A stretch of 64,000 nucleotides of DNA from Bos javanicus (GCF_032452875.1 NC_083868.1:119796312-119860311), one strand, 5' to 3'; shown: positions 32,769 through 44,830, counted from the first letter of the stretch. Notes: generated by a model not told the origin, from the sequence alone. A program made the numbers and translations.

Positions 32769-35599
32769 ACCACATCAATCTTAATGATATTGGTGAGTTT
32801 TATTATTAGCAAACAGGGAGTTAAAACTGGCTAATAAAAACTAAGTCACAGAGGGCCTGATGTAGATAAGAGTTGATTGTGATGATTCTGTCAGTTACAT
32901 ATCCTTTAGGCATTTCTTTATGCACCAAAACATCAAAGAATGAAATATTCAGCTGGTTTGCTGATTTATTTTTTTTAAACTGAATTCACTGTCTTTTTTC
33001 CTCCTTTACAATTTTTGTGAGAAACTCAAGACCTTTTTTACTGAAGTCCAAAGTATTAAATAAAATAGAATCCAGTTTTCTAGTAAATTTAAAATATCTG
33101 TTTGTCCCTTTATTTATTAAAAGATTTATAGTGGTTTTTAAATGTAATTTACTCCAACAACAGTTGCTACCTGGGAGTCCTGTGTAAGGTAGCGTGTCAC
33201 TTACTAAGCAGATCACAGCAGTGGGAAGGGAGATGTTGTTTTGTCTTGCCTTCACTGTTATCCATACACACTGACATACTGGACTCGATAATTCCAATTT
33301 GGTCTATTTTTGTTACTGTAGAAGCACAGACCAGAGTATATTTGTTTTCGGTGAATGCTGGTGTTTTTTTCCGACTTTAAAAATAGAAGTAATAGAAGTA
33401 GCATTGGCAGTAACAGAGGACAATCCTTGTCAGTTCAGAGATCAAAAAGCTATCTATCTTACATATATTATATGCATACATATATTCATATTTCAAGTAT
33501 ATACATTATATACGTAAAATATACATATCTACACACAACATTTATAAAATTATCATCACTTTTTTTTAACCACTAATAGTCCTGGCAGGAAACATAAAAT
33601 GCTTACAGCAAACTACTTATTTTTATCCTCCTTATTTGGGTAAAATGTTTACAGGTGGATCCCTACTCTCTCACCTCCCCCATCCATAAATATCTTTTCA
33701 GTTAAAAAAAAAAAAAGAAATTAGGTGTATAAAATACACAAGTTAATCTCCAAAGTATTTCCCCAGGAAAAGCTGAGTTTTAGTACATTGACATTGTCCT
33801 AACAATTATCACAAGAGGTTAATCATTTACACACACCAGGATCACACACATATACCATAAATTATTGTATATGAATATACATATATTTTATGTAAGTATT
33901 CCCCATCATTCGACACTCCTGACAACATTCTATAACTTCCTCACTGGACTCTGAAGATAACATGGTATAAATCAAACAACAGAGACTTGAGACTTATTTT
34001 TTTTCTCTTGTGAAACAGCCTGTCTCCCCCTATGGAAGCCGTTCTAAGGTCTTGTACTATAGCTCTGTTGAAAAATTGCACTGGCTCGCCAAATATCTTA
34101 ATGACTTTTCTCTCAGCAGTTGGTAATTGTGAAATGTTATTCTAGTAACCATAATGTCCCTCATAAAACAATTGCATACAATATGTACTGTACTTCTATT
34201 TTAGTGAGCTCTTCTGTCAGAATAGCAGTGCCAGTAACCATTTAGCATTTCATAGCAAACTGCTTACTAGTCCTTCAAGTGTAATATTGCAGAAAGAGTG
34301 AAGAAATGCGTGATTAAAACCGTTCACTGAGAGTGGACCATTTAATGCAACCTGACGCTGCAAAATAAACCAGCCATCACATATGTAGGCGCTCATCATA
34401 TAAATGACAGTTCTATGTGGTCATTTAATTTTACGATCTCAATTGTCGCATATATTGCTCACATAAATATAGTGTTCTCCTGCAGGGAGGTCTGCTGGGT
34501 ATTATAAAATCAGTGAGACCTCAATGGGTTCAAATGGACATCTTTTATAATTATTGCTATAAAATTTCTTGACGATGCATTTTGTTGTCCAAAGCCTAAA
34601 CAAAATGATTTTCCAAAAGAATGGGTTTCAACAAAGAAAGTAAGGGAATCTGGGAATTTTGTCCTGTATTCACCCATATTTAAATTACCTTAGTTACCCT
34701 AACCTATTGGAGGACTTCTTGCTCTTTTCAAACAGAATCTTAGACTGTGGCTTCCAGTTAGAGGCAAGCTAGATATGAATTGTTTTCTATTTCATGAGGT
34801 AATATGGAATATCTAGGGGGAAGGGTTAATTTGATGTTAAGTGCAATTAAAATCTATTTACTGGGAATTTTTTATGAACTTGAAAATATAAGGAAAGTTT
34901 GGAGAACAGACTTTGAAAAATGTTTCCACTGGGACTATCCATTGTTTGAAGGATTCTCTTACTTTTTAAAAAAACTTCAGGATCATATATTTGACAATGC
35001 AAAGAAATGAATGTGGTAGATTTTCTCTACAGTGCATTGGGCTATTTCGATTACCTCTTGGTTTTTATATTTCCTCTAGGATAATAAGTTGTAATTATTA
35101 TTGTTGCCTTGTGTGACAAGTGTTTACTGGCATACTAATTGGATTTGGGCATTTGTTTCCTATGATTGTCCTGTAAGTACTCTATCAAACTTATTGCTTA
35201 CATGCTTGTCTAGAAATGCAATGAAGTGTTTTCTAGTCATTGAGGGAAAGGAATTGAATTGCTTAATAATTGTTTTTAGCTAGAGTATTTTAAATATTAA
35301 AATATTAGTGAGTAGTTACATATGTTTAATTAGAAGGAAGGGAGGTAATCCATAAGCCATGGTTTCACTTTTGTGGAGAAAGCAAAAGTGCAGTGTGGCA
35401 CAGGTTGAAAAAAGCATATCCTGAGGACATTCAGGCTCTGGGGTTTTTGTCCATAGGTCACTTCTTGGACCACCTGGAGGGATCATTAGTCCTTTGCCTC
35501 TATTGCTTTCAGTCCTGGTCTGGCAGCAGCACTAAAATTGAGGAGACAACTCTTTTCATTCAGATCCCTCTTTCCATTTCAGGGATCATTCAGAAATAT
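32769..35599. other. 2.8-kb stretch without recognisable repeat
   Basis: The longest stretch in the window where I recognise no transposon. No convincing coding frame: the frames at 32986-33297, 33299-33576, 34804-35010 and 35101-35283 have no family resemblance. TA-rich microsatellite-like patches lie at 33462-33530 and 33840-33900, and an A-run at 33703-33716. 34290-34600 retains CpGs and many ATTA/TAAT words. It could be single-copy intronic or intergenic sequence with regulatory elements; that is inference only. Confidence 0.45.
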
Positions 35600-35729
35600 C
35601 CCTTGAAGGAGGAAATGGCAACCCATTCCAGTATTCTTACTTGGGAAATCCCACGGATGAAGCCTCATGGGCTATAGTCCATGGGGTTGCAAAGACTCGG
35701 AGGCAACTTAGCGACTAAATAACAACTAA
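35600..35729 (+). mobile_element. 5'-truncated Bov SINE
   Basis: Only the body and tail are present (cccttgaaggaggaaatggc to caacttagcgactaaataac). Confidence 0.8.
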
Positions 35730-36758
35730 AAAGAAGATCCTTGTGTGCACAGCATCCTCAAGAAATGCATAAATGAATGGTGATTAACAGTGAGTTTTCT
35801 AACTACACACTATCCAATAGTGCCCGATTCTTACCATTATTTTTATGTTCGACCTGCTGATTGTAACACAGAAAAGTCTTTTGTAACAAATCTTAGAAGA
35901 AACACATTTTGTCAATGATTAGTGCCAAAAGCTTCTGCCCCATCAACAATTATCCAAATCATTAATTTCCCTGATTTTACAAAAGAATAAAATGTAAATC
36001 AGATATTTAACTAAAGCATGTCCTTTTTTTTCCCAGAAGAAAAATCTCCTACTACAAACACATCTAATATTTCACCTTTGCTTAAAAAATTAATCTCTTC
36101 CTATTCTAATGTCTCTTTTAACTACTCTCAATATTGACAATTATGTTTTGTATGATTAATTGTGGGATTTTACATTCTTTCTATATTAAGAATAATATTA
36201 ATTAAAACTTTTAAAACACCTTCTCTGCGGTACATATTTTCTGGTAGATATCTCCCAATTGATTTTTCTGTGGGTTGATAGTCCTCCTATTCTTCTGCAA
36301 AATTGGTTTAGATCAGTTTCCCCAAGAAACAGACCCCGAGACAAGGATTTGAGTGAAAGTAATTGGTTTGGCAAATGATTCAAGAAAACGTTGGTGGGAA
36401 AGTAGGGAAGTGAGTCAGCATGGGGAAGAAAGTCAAGAAAGGTACATTAATGAGCAGATTGCTGTTATTGGCAACTGAAGTTCCATCCTGATGAAGACCT
36501 CTGAGGGACTATGTAATTCATCTCTGTGAGTTGTTCTAACCAGAAGTATAGAAAGCTGGGGTGTTTATCCTTCAGCTCTTATCCATCATTTGTTGAAGAC
36601 TTTTGCTGTTGTTTGTTGTCATTGTTTGAAGAATTTGTTGTTCTGGGGCGGGGGAGAGGGGGCATTAATTCTCCAGCACTTCTGGCAGCCTTCTCTATTG
36701 TGACTGCATACACGCTTCAGCACTAGCTCAGACCTTTGGGCTCTCACTTAAGAAGCTG
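35730..36758. other. unassigned sequence, possibly including an old repeat
   Basis: 36290-36520 (agtttccccaagaaacagac, ccgagacaaggatttgagtg) resembles an old mammalian interspersed repeat that I cannot name. No gene seen. Confidence 0.4.
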
Positions 36759-36870
36759 TATGAGAACAGTAAGAGCCAAGAGGAGATGGGCAGAGAAAAG
36801 CAGGGCTGTTTTGGGCCACCCCTTGTACCCTTCAGATTCACTCATAGCATTTTAATTTCACTATATTTGC
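36759..36870 (+). repeat. segment duplicated at 38343-38459
   Basis: About 112 bp (tatgagaacagtaagagcca to cactatatttgc) present again about 1.58 kb downstream inside an L1, at roughly 90% identity by eye. Confidence 0.9.
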
Positions 36871-37070
36871 ATGCATGTAAAGTCGCTTCAGTCATATCCG
36901 AGTCTTTGCGACCCTGCTCTCTCCAGGGATTCTCCAGGCAAGAACACTGGAGTGGATCACCATGCCCTCCTCCAGGGAATCTTCCTGACCCAGGTATTGA
37001 ACCCATGTCTCTAATGTCTCATGCACTGGCAAGCAGGTTCTTTACCACTCATGCCACCTGGGAAGCCCTA
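36870..37070 (-). mobile_element. Bov-tA3-type SINE
   Basis: Reverse copy ending in head text atgccacctgggaagccc. The target-site duplication tcactat-tttg at 36858-36869 and 37071-37082 differs at one base. Its left edge coincides with the end of the duplicated segment. Confidence 0.88.
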
Positions 37071-37103
37071 TCACTATGTTTGGTCACTTATTATTTAAAA
37101 TGA

Positions 37104-38181
37104 TGGTTCAGTTCAGTTCAGTCACTCAGTCGTGTCCGACTCTTTGAGACCCCATGAACTGCAGCATGCCAGGCCTCCCTGTCCATCACCAATTTCCGGA
37201 GTTCACGTCCATCGAGTCGGTGATGCCATCAAGCCATCTCATCCTCTGTCGTCCCCTTTTCCTCCTGCCCCCAATCCCTCCCAGCATCAGAGTCTTTTCC
37301 AATGAGTCAACTCTTCGCATGAGGTGGCCAAAGTACTGGAGTTTAAGCTTTAGCATCAGTCCTTCCAAAGAAATCCCAGGGCTGATCTCCTTCAGAATGG
37401 ACTGGTTGGATCTCCTTGCAGTCCAAGGGACTCTCAAGAGTCTTCTCCAACACCTCAGTTCAAAAGCATCAATTCTTCGGCGCTCAGCCTTCTTCACAGT
37501 CCAACTCTCACATCCATACATGACCACTGGAAAAACCATAGCCTTGACTAGACGGACCTTTGTTGGTGAAGTAATGTCTCTGCTTTTGAATATGCTATCT
37601 AGGTTGGTCATAACTTTTCTTCCAAGGAATAAGCGTCTTTTAATTTCATGGCTGCGGTCACCATCTGCAGTGATTTTGGAGCCCAGAAAAATAAAGTCTG
37701 ACACTGTTTCCACTGTTTCCCCATCTATTTCCCATGAAGTGATGGGACCAGATGCCATGATCTTCGTTTTCTGAATGTTGAGCTTTAAGCCAGCTTTTTC
37801 ACTCTCCACTTTCACTTTCATCAAGAGGCTTTTTAGTTCCTCTTCCCTTTCTGCCATAAGGGTGGTGTCACCTGCATATCTGAGGTTATTGAGATTTCTC
37901 CCAGCAATCTTAATTCTAGCTTGTGCTTCTTCCAGCCCAGTGTTTCTCATGATGTACTCTGCATTTAAGTTAAATAAGCAGGGTGACAATATACAGCCTT
38001 GACATACTCCTTTTCCTCTTTGGAACCAGTCTGTTGTTCCACGTCCAGTTCTAACTGCTACTTCCTGACCTGCATACAGGTTTCTCAAGAGGCAGGTCAG
38101 GTGGTCTGGTATTCCCATCTCTTTCAGAATTTTCCACAGTTTCTTGTGATCCACACAGTCAAAGGCTTTGGCATAGTCTCC
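37104..38181 (-). mobile_element. young-looking 5'-truncated BovB (copy F)
   Basis: From the (gttca)n tail at 37107 to motif A of the reverse transcriptase at about 38170. The likely target-site duplication ttaaa(a)atgat lies at about 37095-37104 and 38182-38192. It carries a 322-codon open frame, the longest in the window. The catalytic box is YAGD rather than YADD (37867-37878) and a conserved Tyr is Asn (codon 37963-37965). Confidence 0.92.
37186..38154 (-). pseudogene. BovB reverse transcriptase C-terminal two-thirds, 322 codons
   Basis: Open from the region after motif A to near the C terminus: LLRNLYAGQE, CQGCILSPCLFNLNAEYIMR, NNLRYAGDTTLMAE (YADD to YAGD), IQKTKIMASG, FLGSKITADGD, VMYGCESWTVKKAE and LKLQYFGHLMRRVDSLEK. 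The D-to-G change removes the first metal-binding aspartate of the catalytic pair, so it should be inactive. The last residues are altered by a 10-bp deletion near 37206 (gttcacgtcc where other copies have two c-t-c-a-c/t-t-c-a-c repeats). The N-terminal endonuclease is missing. Confidence 0.85.
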
Positions 38182-38342
38182 TTAAAAATGATAGAAAATG
38201 AAGACAAAAATAAGGCTGATGCAGTTGGTCTCTAGGCCATCATCTGTAAACTACATTCTTTTTAAAAAAATGTTGAAGTATAGTTGATATATAGCATTGT
38301 GTTTAATTTCTACTGTACAGCAAAGTGGCTCAGTTTTATATA

Positions 38343-38459
38343 TATGAGAACAGTAAGGGCCAAGAGGAGATGGGCAAAGCAAAGCAAAGCAGGACTCTTC
38401 TGGGCCACCCCTTGTAGCCTTCAGATTTACTCGTAGCATTTTAATTTCACTATATTTGC
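38343..38459 (+). repeat. non-L1 patch inside L1, copy of 36759-36870
   Basis: Lies between L1 text ctcagttttatata and ttctttcccattatgg, where L1 copies normally continue directly. It matches 36759-36870 apart from about 10 substitutions and a small AAAGC expansion (caaagcaaagcaaagcagg). Confidence 0.88.
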
Positions 38460-38977
38460 GTGTTCTTTCCCATTATGGTATACCATGGGATATTGAATAT
38501 AGTACCCTGTACTATACAGTGGGAACTTGTTTCTTATATACCCTATATATAATAGTTTGCATCTAACAGTCCCAAACTCCTAGTCCTTACCTTCCTTGAA
38601 ACTTTTCCTGCTTGACAACCACACATCTCTTGTCTAAAGTCTGTTTTTGTTTCATAGATATGTCCATTTGTGTCATAGTTTAGATTCCACATGTAATTGA
38701 TATCATGTGTCTTTCTGTTTCTACGTTGTTTAGTATAGTAATCTCTAGATCCATCCATGTTGCTGCAAATGACAGTATTTCATTTTTTTTTAAGACTGAG
38801 TAATATTCCACTGTATATGTGTACCACATCCATTCATCTATTGATGGACACTTAAGTTGTTTCCATGTTTTGGCTATTGCAAATAGTGCTGCTATGAACA
38901 TAAGGGTGAATGTATATTTTTAAATTAGAGTTTTGCCTGGGCATATACCCAGGAGTGGTATTGTTGAGTCATATATC

Positions 38978-39534
38978 AGCCATGAAATTAAAAGACGCTT
39001 ACTCCTTGGAAGGAAAGCTATGACCAACCTAGACAGCATATTCAAAAGCAGAGACATTACTTTGCCAACAAAGGTCCGTCTAGTCAAGGCTATAGTTTTT
39101 CCTGTGGTCATGTATGGATGTGAGAGTTGGATTGTGAAGAAGGCTGAGCGCTGAAGAATTGATGCTTTTGAACTGTGGTGTTGGAGAAGACTCTTGAGAG
39201 TCCCTTGGACTGCAAGGAGATCCAACCAGTCCATCCTAAGATCAGTCCTGGGTATTCATTGGAAGGACTGATGCTAAAGTTGAAACTCCAATATTTTGGC
39301 CACCTCATGAGAAGAGTTGACTCACTGGAAAAGACCTTGATGCTGGGAGGGATTGGGGAGCAGGAGGAGAAAGGGACGACAGAGGATGAGATGGCCGGAT
39401 GGCATCACCGACTCGATGGACATGAGTTTGGGTAAACTCTGGGAGTTGGTGATGGACAGGGAGGCCTGGCATGCTGCAATTCATGGGGTAGCAAAGAGTC
39501 GGAAACGACTGAGGACTGAACTGAACTGAACTGA
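38978..39534 (+). mobile_element. 5'-truncated BovB inserted in L1 (copy G)
   Basis: From agccatgaaattaaaagacg (C-terminal part of the reverse transcriptase) to the (tgaac)n tail. The L1 text on either side (gagtcatat and ggcaactctattttt) joins after removal. Its orientation is opposite to the L1. No clear target-site duplication. Confidence 0.9.
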
Positions 39535-39789
39535 TGGCAACTCTATTTTTAGTTTTTTGAGGAAAATTCATACTGTTCTCCATAGTAATTGCACCAATTT
39601 ATATTCCCACCAATGATGTAAGAGGGTCCCTTTTCTCCATACCCTCTCCAGCACTCATTATTTTTAGACTTTTTAATGATGGCCATTCTGACTGGTGTGA
39701 GGTGGTACCTCATTGTAGTTTTGATTTGCATTTCTCTAATAATTAATGATGATGAGCATCTTTTCCTGCACACCTGTTGACCATTTGCT

Positions 39790-41353
39790 CACTCATCTAC
39801 AATCTACCCAATCTTTATTCCTCTCACTCTCAGCTGGCACTCATGCTGTTTAGGTTGCTTGTTCAGTGGATAAGCCAGGCTATCATCCCTTAGGGGTCTA
39901 CAGGTTACTTCCTCATGTTAGGCCATAATTACTATAATTGTTGATTTATAGTTATCACTAGGCACTGGAACACTAAAAGCTATGTTATTGAATCTTCTAA
40001 ATATGTGTCTTCTTGCCCCATTTATGCAGCACTAAGCCATTTCCTTGTCATAATCATGGTCAGTTACCCTCCTAGTACAACAATACTTTCTTTGTCTGTT
40101 CTCTATCAGAATGAGGAGCCTAAAATGATTAGGTAGTAGGTGTAACTTTATATTTAGTGTAATCGTTACTGCATCTCCTGGGAAAAAATATATCCCCACT
40201 CAGAGTCAGAACTTCTAATCTTGAAGTACCTAAAATTTTAGGGACAGGAAATACACTTTACCCAAGATGGTCACTGAGCATGATGGTGAGAAGGGCCACT
40301 GCTACTTCCAACCTTTGGTTCTCAGGTCATTGTATTCTCTCTAAAACACAGCATTATATAATGGCCATTATTTGGAAGTGTATCTCACATTTTAAAAAAT
40401 AGTGTCCCAACCTTGCAGATGACTCACCTGAGACTTTAAGAGACTATCATGATGTGGTATATGATTGCATCAGTGAGTCGTGTGGTCATTTGCCCATCCC
40501 CTCACCCTTGATCCAAGGCTATCCTGTTAGAGTCTCATGCCAATAGATTGCTAACCTGTGATCTCAGATATGATCCTAGGGGGTAAGAGAAGGCAAACCC
40601 ATTGCTAAAACATATCTCTGTCCAAGTATGGATGAAACAGTATTCCCTCCTGAGAGCAGAGTGTACAGTGTAATCAATTTGTTACCCAGTGGCTTCCTGG
40701 TCTTTTCAGAGATGATATTATATTGGTGGGAGTTTGGTATCCTATGTAGATCACTGTTGTTTGCAGGTCAGACACTGAGCCACAACAGTAGCTACATCTG
40801 TCTTGGTAAAAGGAAGCCCAGGATGTGGAACTGATGCACAGCCTCCTTTCTTGTCATCATGGCCCCCCTGTTCTTGAACCCATTGAACAAGCATGAGGGT
40901 TACTGAGGACCAAGTCTAGTTCATATGTACTGTGCAACTTGTTTAGTCTTCCTGGTTTTTAAGTGCTTCCTTTGTTGTGGGTACTCTCTGAGACAAAAAG
41001 ATATACAGATATTGTGCCCACTCCAGCAAGTTCTTCTTTCCCAGATCCTTGACCTCTAGTACTCCCATCTCCATCTGTCTAGGTCCTTGACCAATAAATC
41101 AGCCCATCTGCTACTCCCCAGGTGTATATATATATTCTCATGTTCTCATGTCAGGCTTCTTTTTCTTCTCAGAAGAATTAATTATTAAGTGTATTGGTAG
41201 AGAATTTTCTCTCACCACTGTACATTAAATGCCATGCACGTGTGGGACTGTAGTTAACAGATAATCAATTTAGCTTTTATGAATATATCAAGGTTTTCTG
41301 ATCTTATATAACAAATATTTCCTAATATGCCCAACTTTGATCTTTTGGACCCT
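39790..41353. other. unassigned old sequence, possibly endogenous retroviral internal region
   Basis: No open frame worth calling. The style (moderate GC, long non-simple sequence, text such as ccagtggcttcctggtcttt and gaacaagcatgagggttact) reminds me of decayed ERVL/MaLR internal sequence in reverse. I cannot show reverse-transcriptase or integrase motifs. Confidence 0.3.
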
Positions 41354-41365
41354 TTCCTCAATATT

Positions 41366-41681
41366 CAGTCAGTTCAGTTCAGTTGCTCAGTCATGTCTGA
41401 CTCCTTGTGACCCCATGAATTGCAGCATGCCAGACCTCCCTGTCCATCACCAACTCCCAGAGTTCACCCAAACTTTTGTCCATCGAGTGGGTGATGCCAT
41501 CCAGCCATCTCATCCTCTGTTGTCCCCTTCTCCTCCTGCCCCCAATCCCTCCCAGCATCAGAGTCTTTTCCAATGAGTCAACTCTTTGCATGAGGTGGCC
41601 AAAGTACTGGAGTTTCAGCTTTAGCATCATTCCTTCCAAAGAAATCCCAGGGCTGATCTCCTTCAGAATGGACTGGTTGGA
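41366..41681 (-). mobile_element. short 5'-truncated BovB with 12-bp target duplication (copy H)
   Basis: The last about 316 bp of BovB in reverse, beginning with the (gttca)n tail. The perfect duplication ttcctcaatatt lies at 41354-41365 and 41682-41693. Confidence 0.93.
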
Positions 41682-41693
41682 TTCCTCAATATT

Positions 41694-43949
41694 AAGTCAA
41701 GGCATAACTGGCACCTCCACCTTATTTATAGTAGATGACCGTGTTTACAAACTTCAAGGAGACATCCTAACAGTGGGTTAGGACCAGATACAGGTGTCTT
41801 TGCCTGGAGATTAAATCCTGAGTAAAAAATGAGTGTTTTCATAGTAATTAACTCAAGTAAATCAATACCCCAAAACTTTCCAGTCCTCCCTCTCTGGTAA
41901 AGAGTTCTCAATATCTATTCCTCAGCCTTTTCTCCTGATTGCTTCCATGGCAAATTAACTAATTCTTGCAGTTCTTTTGGTGAACAATATATCTTTTCCC
42001 ACTGCAAGGACAGTACTTTCTTACTCAGGCCCTGCTGTGGCTTAATCTCATTGATTCTGCCACTGATCATTCTGAAAACATACCATTCTCACAGATCCTA
42101 TGCTGTCTAGCAGAGCCTGCAAAACACAATTATTGAAGAAGCTGTGGGGACAGCAGCCAGAACCATGACCTCTCCTGAGGGTCACACAAAAACTTCCTAC
42201 CATCTCACTCAGCTTCTAGAGTGCTGCTTCACTGCCTACAGCATAAAAGACCTTTGGTGAGATGCTCTGAGGAAACCTTTCCTCTTCCTACCCTTCTGGG
42301 ATTCTCCCAGTCTTCTGGCCTCTCTTGAAGGGGATTTGGACCAGAGGCTTAAGTTTGTAAGAAGAATATGTAGGCCTGAAGAGGGAGCAGGATCAAGACT
42401 GGGAGCCAGCCTGGCCCTCATCTCCAAGTGAGTTACAGAGATTTGGCCTTGCCTGTCCCCACTAAGGGAGCCAGTCCTGTTGGCACTGAAGTGACTCCAA
42501 GACCTGGTTCCCCATCCTGTTGGAAAGGTTCAGAGGACAGGGTGCATGGACAGGGTTCCTGCTGTGTCTTTGTATCAGAGCTGCATAGGTCTGTGTCTCC
42601 CAGCGAGGGGGTTGTTTGCACATGACCTATCTTGTATGAGGCTAATTTTATGTAACAAAATTGTGTTTATATTAAAAGAAGCCATATTTTATTATGAAAT
42701 TAAATATATTTTTCATATTTTGTAAGTTTATGTTGTCACTCATGTATTTTATTACATAAGTAAAAAAATATTTTAAAAACTTTATACTTTGGTACCTTTA
42801 ATGGTACAGTTTTCTTACTTTGTGAACCAGGGAGCCCACACTTTTATTTTGCACTGATCTCTGCAAATTATGAGCATAATTCTTGATAAAATTCAAAGAG
42901 TCAGAATAAGCAGGGAGGAACTGAGAGAAGAAGGGAGGGAGGAAGTAGAGTGGGAGTGGGAGAAGGAGACAGAATAAGAGGGAGAGAAAGAAATCTCAAT
43001 ATTAATGCCTAACATAATTGTAAACATTCTCATCACATATAAAGATGCTTTGTGACACGTAAAATAAGTTAATTGCAATGTCAGAGTTAATTATTGCTAA
43101 TAACTGTGGTCATCACTTTGTGGCTTTTGAGACTGATTCTGTTAAGTATCAAAGGTGCTCTGTGTGTTCATCCATTTGTATTCAATTGAGGTTTGATGCC
43201 ATTTATCTGACAGTTTTATTAATTGCTTAACTTTCTGGAGATTGGAACCAAATATATTGGCCTTGGAGGCAATTGAAACAAAGGGTTCACTAACCATAGA
43301 AAATATGCATCATGTTCTGCACTACACCGAAGTCTACCAAGAATCGCTTTATTTATGCAAGGATATACTTGGAAGAACTGGGAAAGTCAATTGCCTTGTC
43401 TTTTTTTTTTTTTTAATGGAAACAAGCCAAGTGTAATCAATTATACTTGGACATTTTGAAAAGGTAATTCTTTCTGTTGGTATTAAAAATAAGTGTACCA
43501 CAGAAGAAGGACTGTCAGTCAAAGAGACATAGTAGAGGAATGTGGCAATGTGGGTGTTCACTGCAACAGTAGGCTAAGAAGGAGAGGGACGGTGGTGTGG
43601 AGGGAAGCTAGACAATAGCTCTTTAACTTGTCAGAAAGTTAGGATCTGCCACTTCCAACTAGTTGGCAAGCAGGATAGTGTTTACCACTTATTTGTGTAG
43701 TTTAAGATGCCTAAGCCAGAATTTATAAAGCAAAATCCTTTTACTTTTTTCTCTTCTCATGATTCTCTCTCTCCAGATTTCTGTCCTATTTTCTATTAAG
43801 TAGGGCTCTCCTGCCAACATATCTCTTGGTCTTTAACATGTTTCAATTTCCTTATTTCTTCTGAAACCCTATAATTATAGTGGAATTTGATCTGTGCTCC
43901 TTCTGTTCTAGGATAGTTTTTCTTCTATGGTAGGTTTCCTGGTTGGGGA
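41694..43949. other. unassigned sequence
   Basis: 2.2 kb without a recognised gene. 41694-42450 may belong with the old sequence at 39790-41353. 42901-42993 is purine-rich (AGGGAGGA, GAGAAAG), and a T-run is at 43401-43415. The frames at 42236-42427 and 42428-42625 overlap on opposite strands and have no family resemblance. Confidence 0.4.
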
Positions 43950-44388
43950 GCCTTCAGGTTAGCTAACAGACAGATTAACGAGAGAAAAGATTAAAAAGAG
44001 AAAAGTTTATTCATATGCATGCAAGTCACAAAAGCAGTGGTTCCCAAAATGGCTAGAGGTGGGGTTTATATTCCAACTTAATAGAAGAAAGGGATCTGGG
44101 AGAAAGGGCTTCACTGGGAAGAACAAATGAGTTTATTGGGGAAATACCAATGAGCTTTGTAAGGAAACAAATAGAACGTGTGACAGTTCATGATAGTGTT
44201 TACGTAATTTATCTTCCCTTGTGTCAGTGGTTCCTCTCTCTCCTGGCTGAGAAACTGCCCCAGAAAGGGAATTTATGGCAGCCTGACTCTCCAAAGTTTT
44301 TTGTTCTTAGTCAGATCAAGGAAGCTCCAAAAAGGCCTATTTTTGGATCTGTCATATCTCAAATGTCTTCAGTTTGAAAGTCTTCACT
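43950..44388 (-). mobile_element. possible LTR remnant
   Basis: Text such as gattaacgagagaaaagatt, aaaagtttattcatatgcat, ggggtttatattccaactta and atctcaaatgtcttcag reads like a reverse-oriented endogenous-retrovirus LTR. The family is uncertain. Confidence 0.4.
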
Positions 44389-44830
44389 TGTGCAGTCCTC
44401 AGTGCCCAGGAAGGAGCCTTCACAGGGCCTTTCCTGCACCACCATGAGACCCCATTCTGTTGCTCCTGGTCCTTCTAGTGGCTCTGTAAAAGTTTCTGGA
44501 AGGCTCAGCCCCAGCCCAGGGGGGCCCAGACATGAGCAGCATCTTGGACCACATCCTGGCATAGGTGAATGAGATTGGAAACACACTGGAGGAAAAGATC
44601 CAGGATGTGGTTGACCACAGCAATCAGAGCAACTTTTCTGCCAAGGCCTGACACTAGCTTTCAGACAAACCCCACAAAACAAAATAGGGACTTAATACCA
44701 CCTCTGAATACCAGCAGGGTCACCTTGCTTCTCCTCAGCTGTGTCCCACACTCCTGCCCCTGTGCCAAGGACTTCCTCTATGATGTCCCATACCACCACT
44801 GTCCTCCTCCCAATAAAAATCATATGCTTA
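44389..44830 (+). other. GC-richer retrocopy-like patch with poly(A) signal
   Basis: Sharply GC-richer than its surroundings. It contains an ATG-initiated run (MSSILDHILA, stop, VNEIGNTLEEKIQDVVDHS) near 44533-44640 interrupted by an in-frame TAG, and ends at an AATAAA (44813-44818). I do not recognise the parent. No poly(A) tail or target-site duplication is evident, so a processed pseudogene is only one possibility; unrecognised repeat sequence is another. Confidence 0.3.

Larger units (their letters stand above)
38241..39789 (-). mobile_element. L1 3' half, antisense, interrupted twice
   Basis: Ruminant L1 read in reverse: aaaatgttgaagtatagttg, gtttaatttctactgtacag, gggatattgaatatagtacc, gtttgcatctaacagtccc, tccactgtatatgtgtacca, gtgctgctatgaacataagg, then after the BovB ctctatttttagttttttga, ctccatagtaattgcacca, tgtgaggtggtacctcattg. 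Interruptions: the copied patch at 38343-38459 and BovB copy G at 38978-39534. It is 5'-truncated near 39789. Confidence 0.88.

Noticed and set aside
34804..35010. 68-codon frame in the repeat-free island as an exon
   Set aside because: No family resemblance, no convincing splice sites, and AT-rich codon use; left as unassigned.
37186..38154. 322-codon frame as a domesticated host reverse-transcriptase gene
   Set aside because: It is a 5'-truncated BovB copy with a tail and likely target duplication, its YADD box is mutated, and no separate promoter or splice structure is visible.
42428..42625. Overlapping frames on both strands in a GC-richer patch
   Set aside because: Both are about 60 codons, unsupported by any family, and no splice or promoter context is visible.
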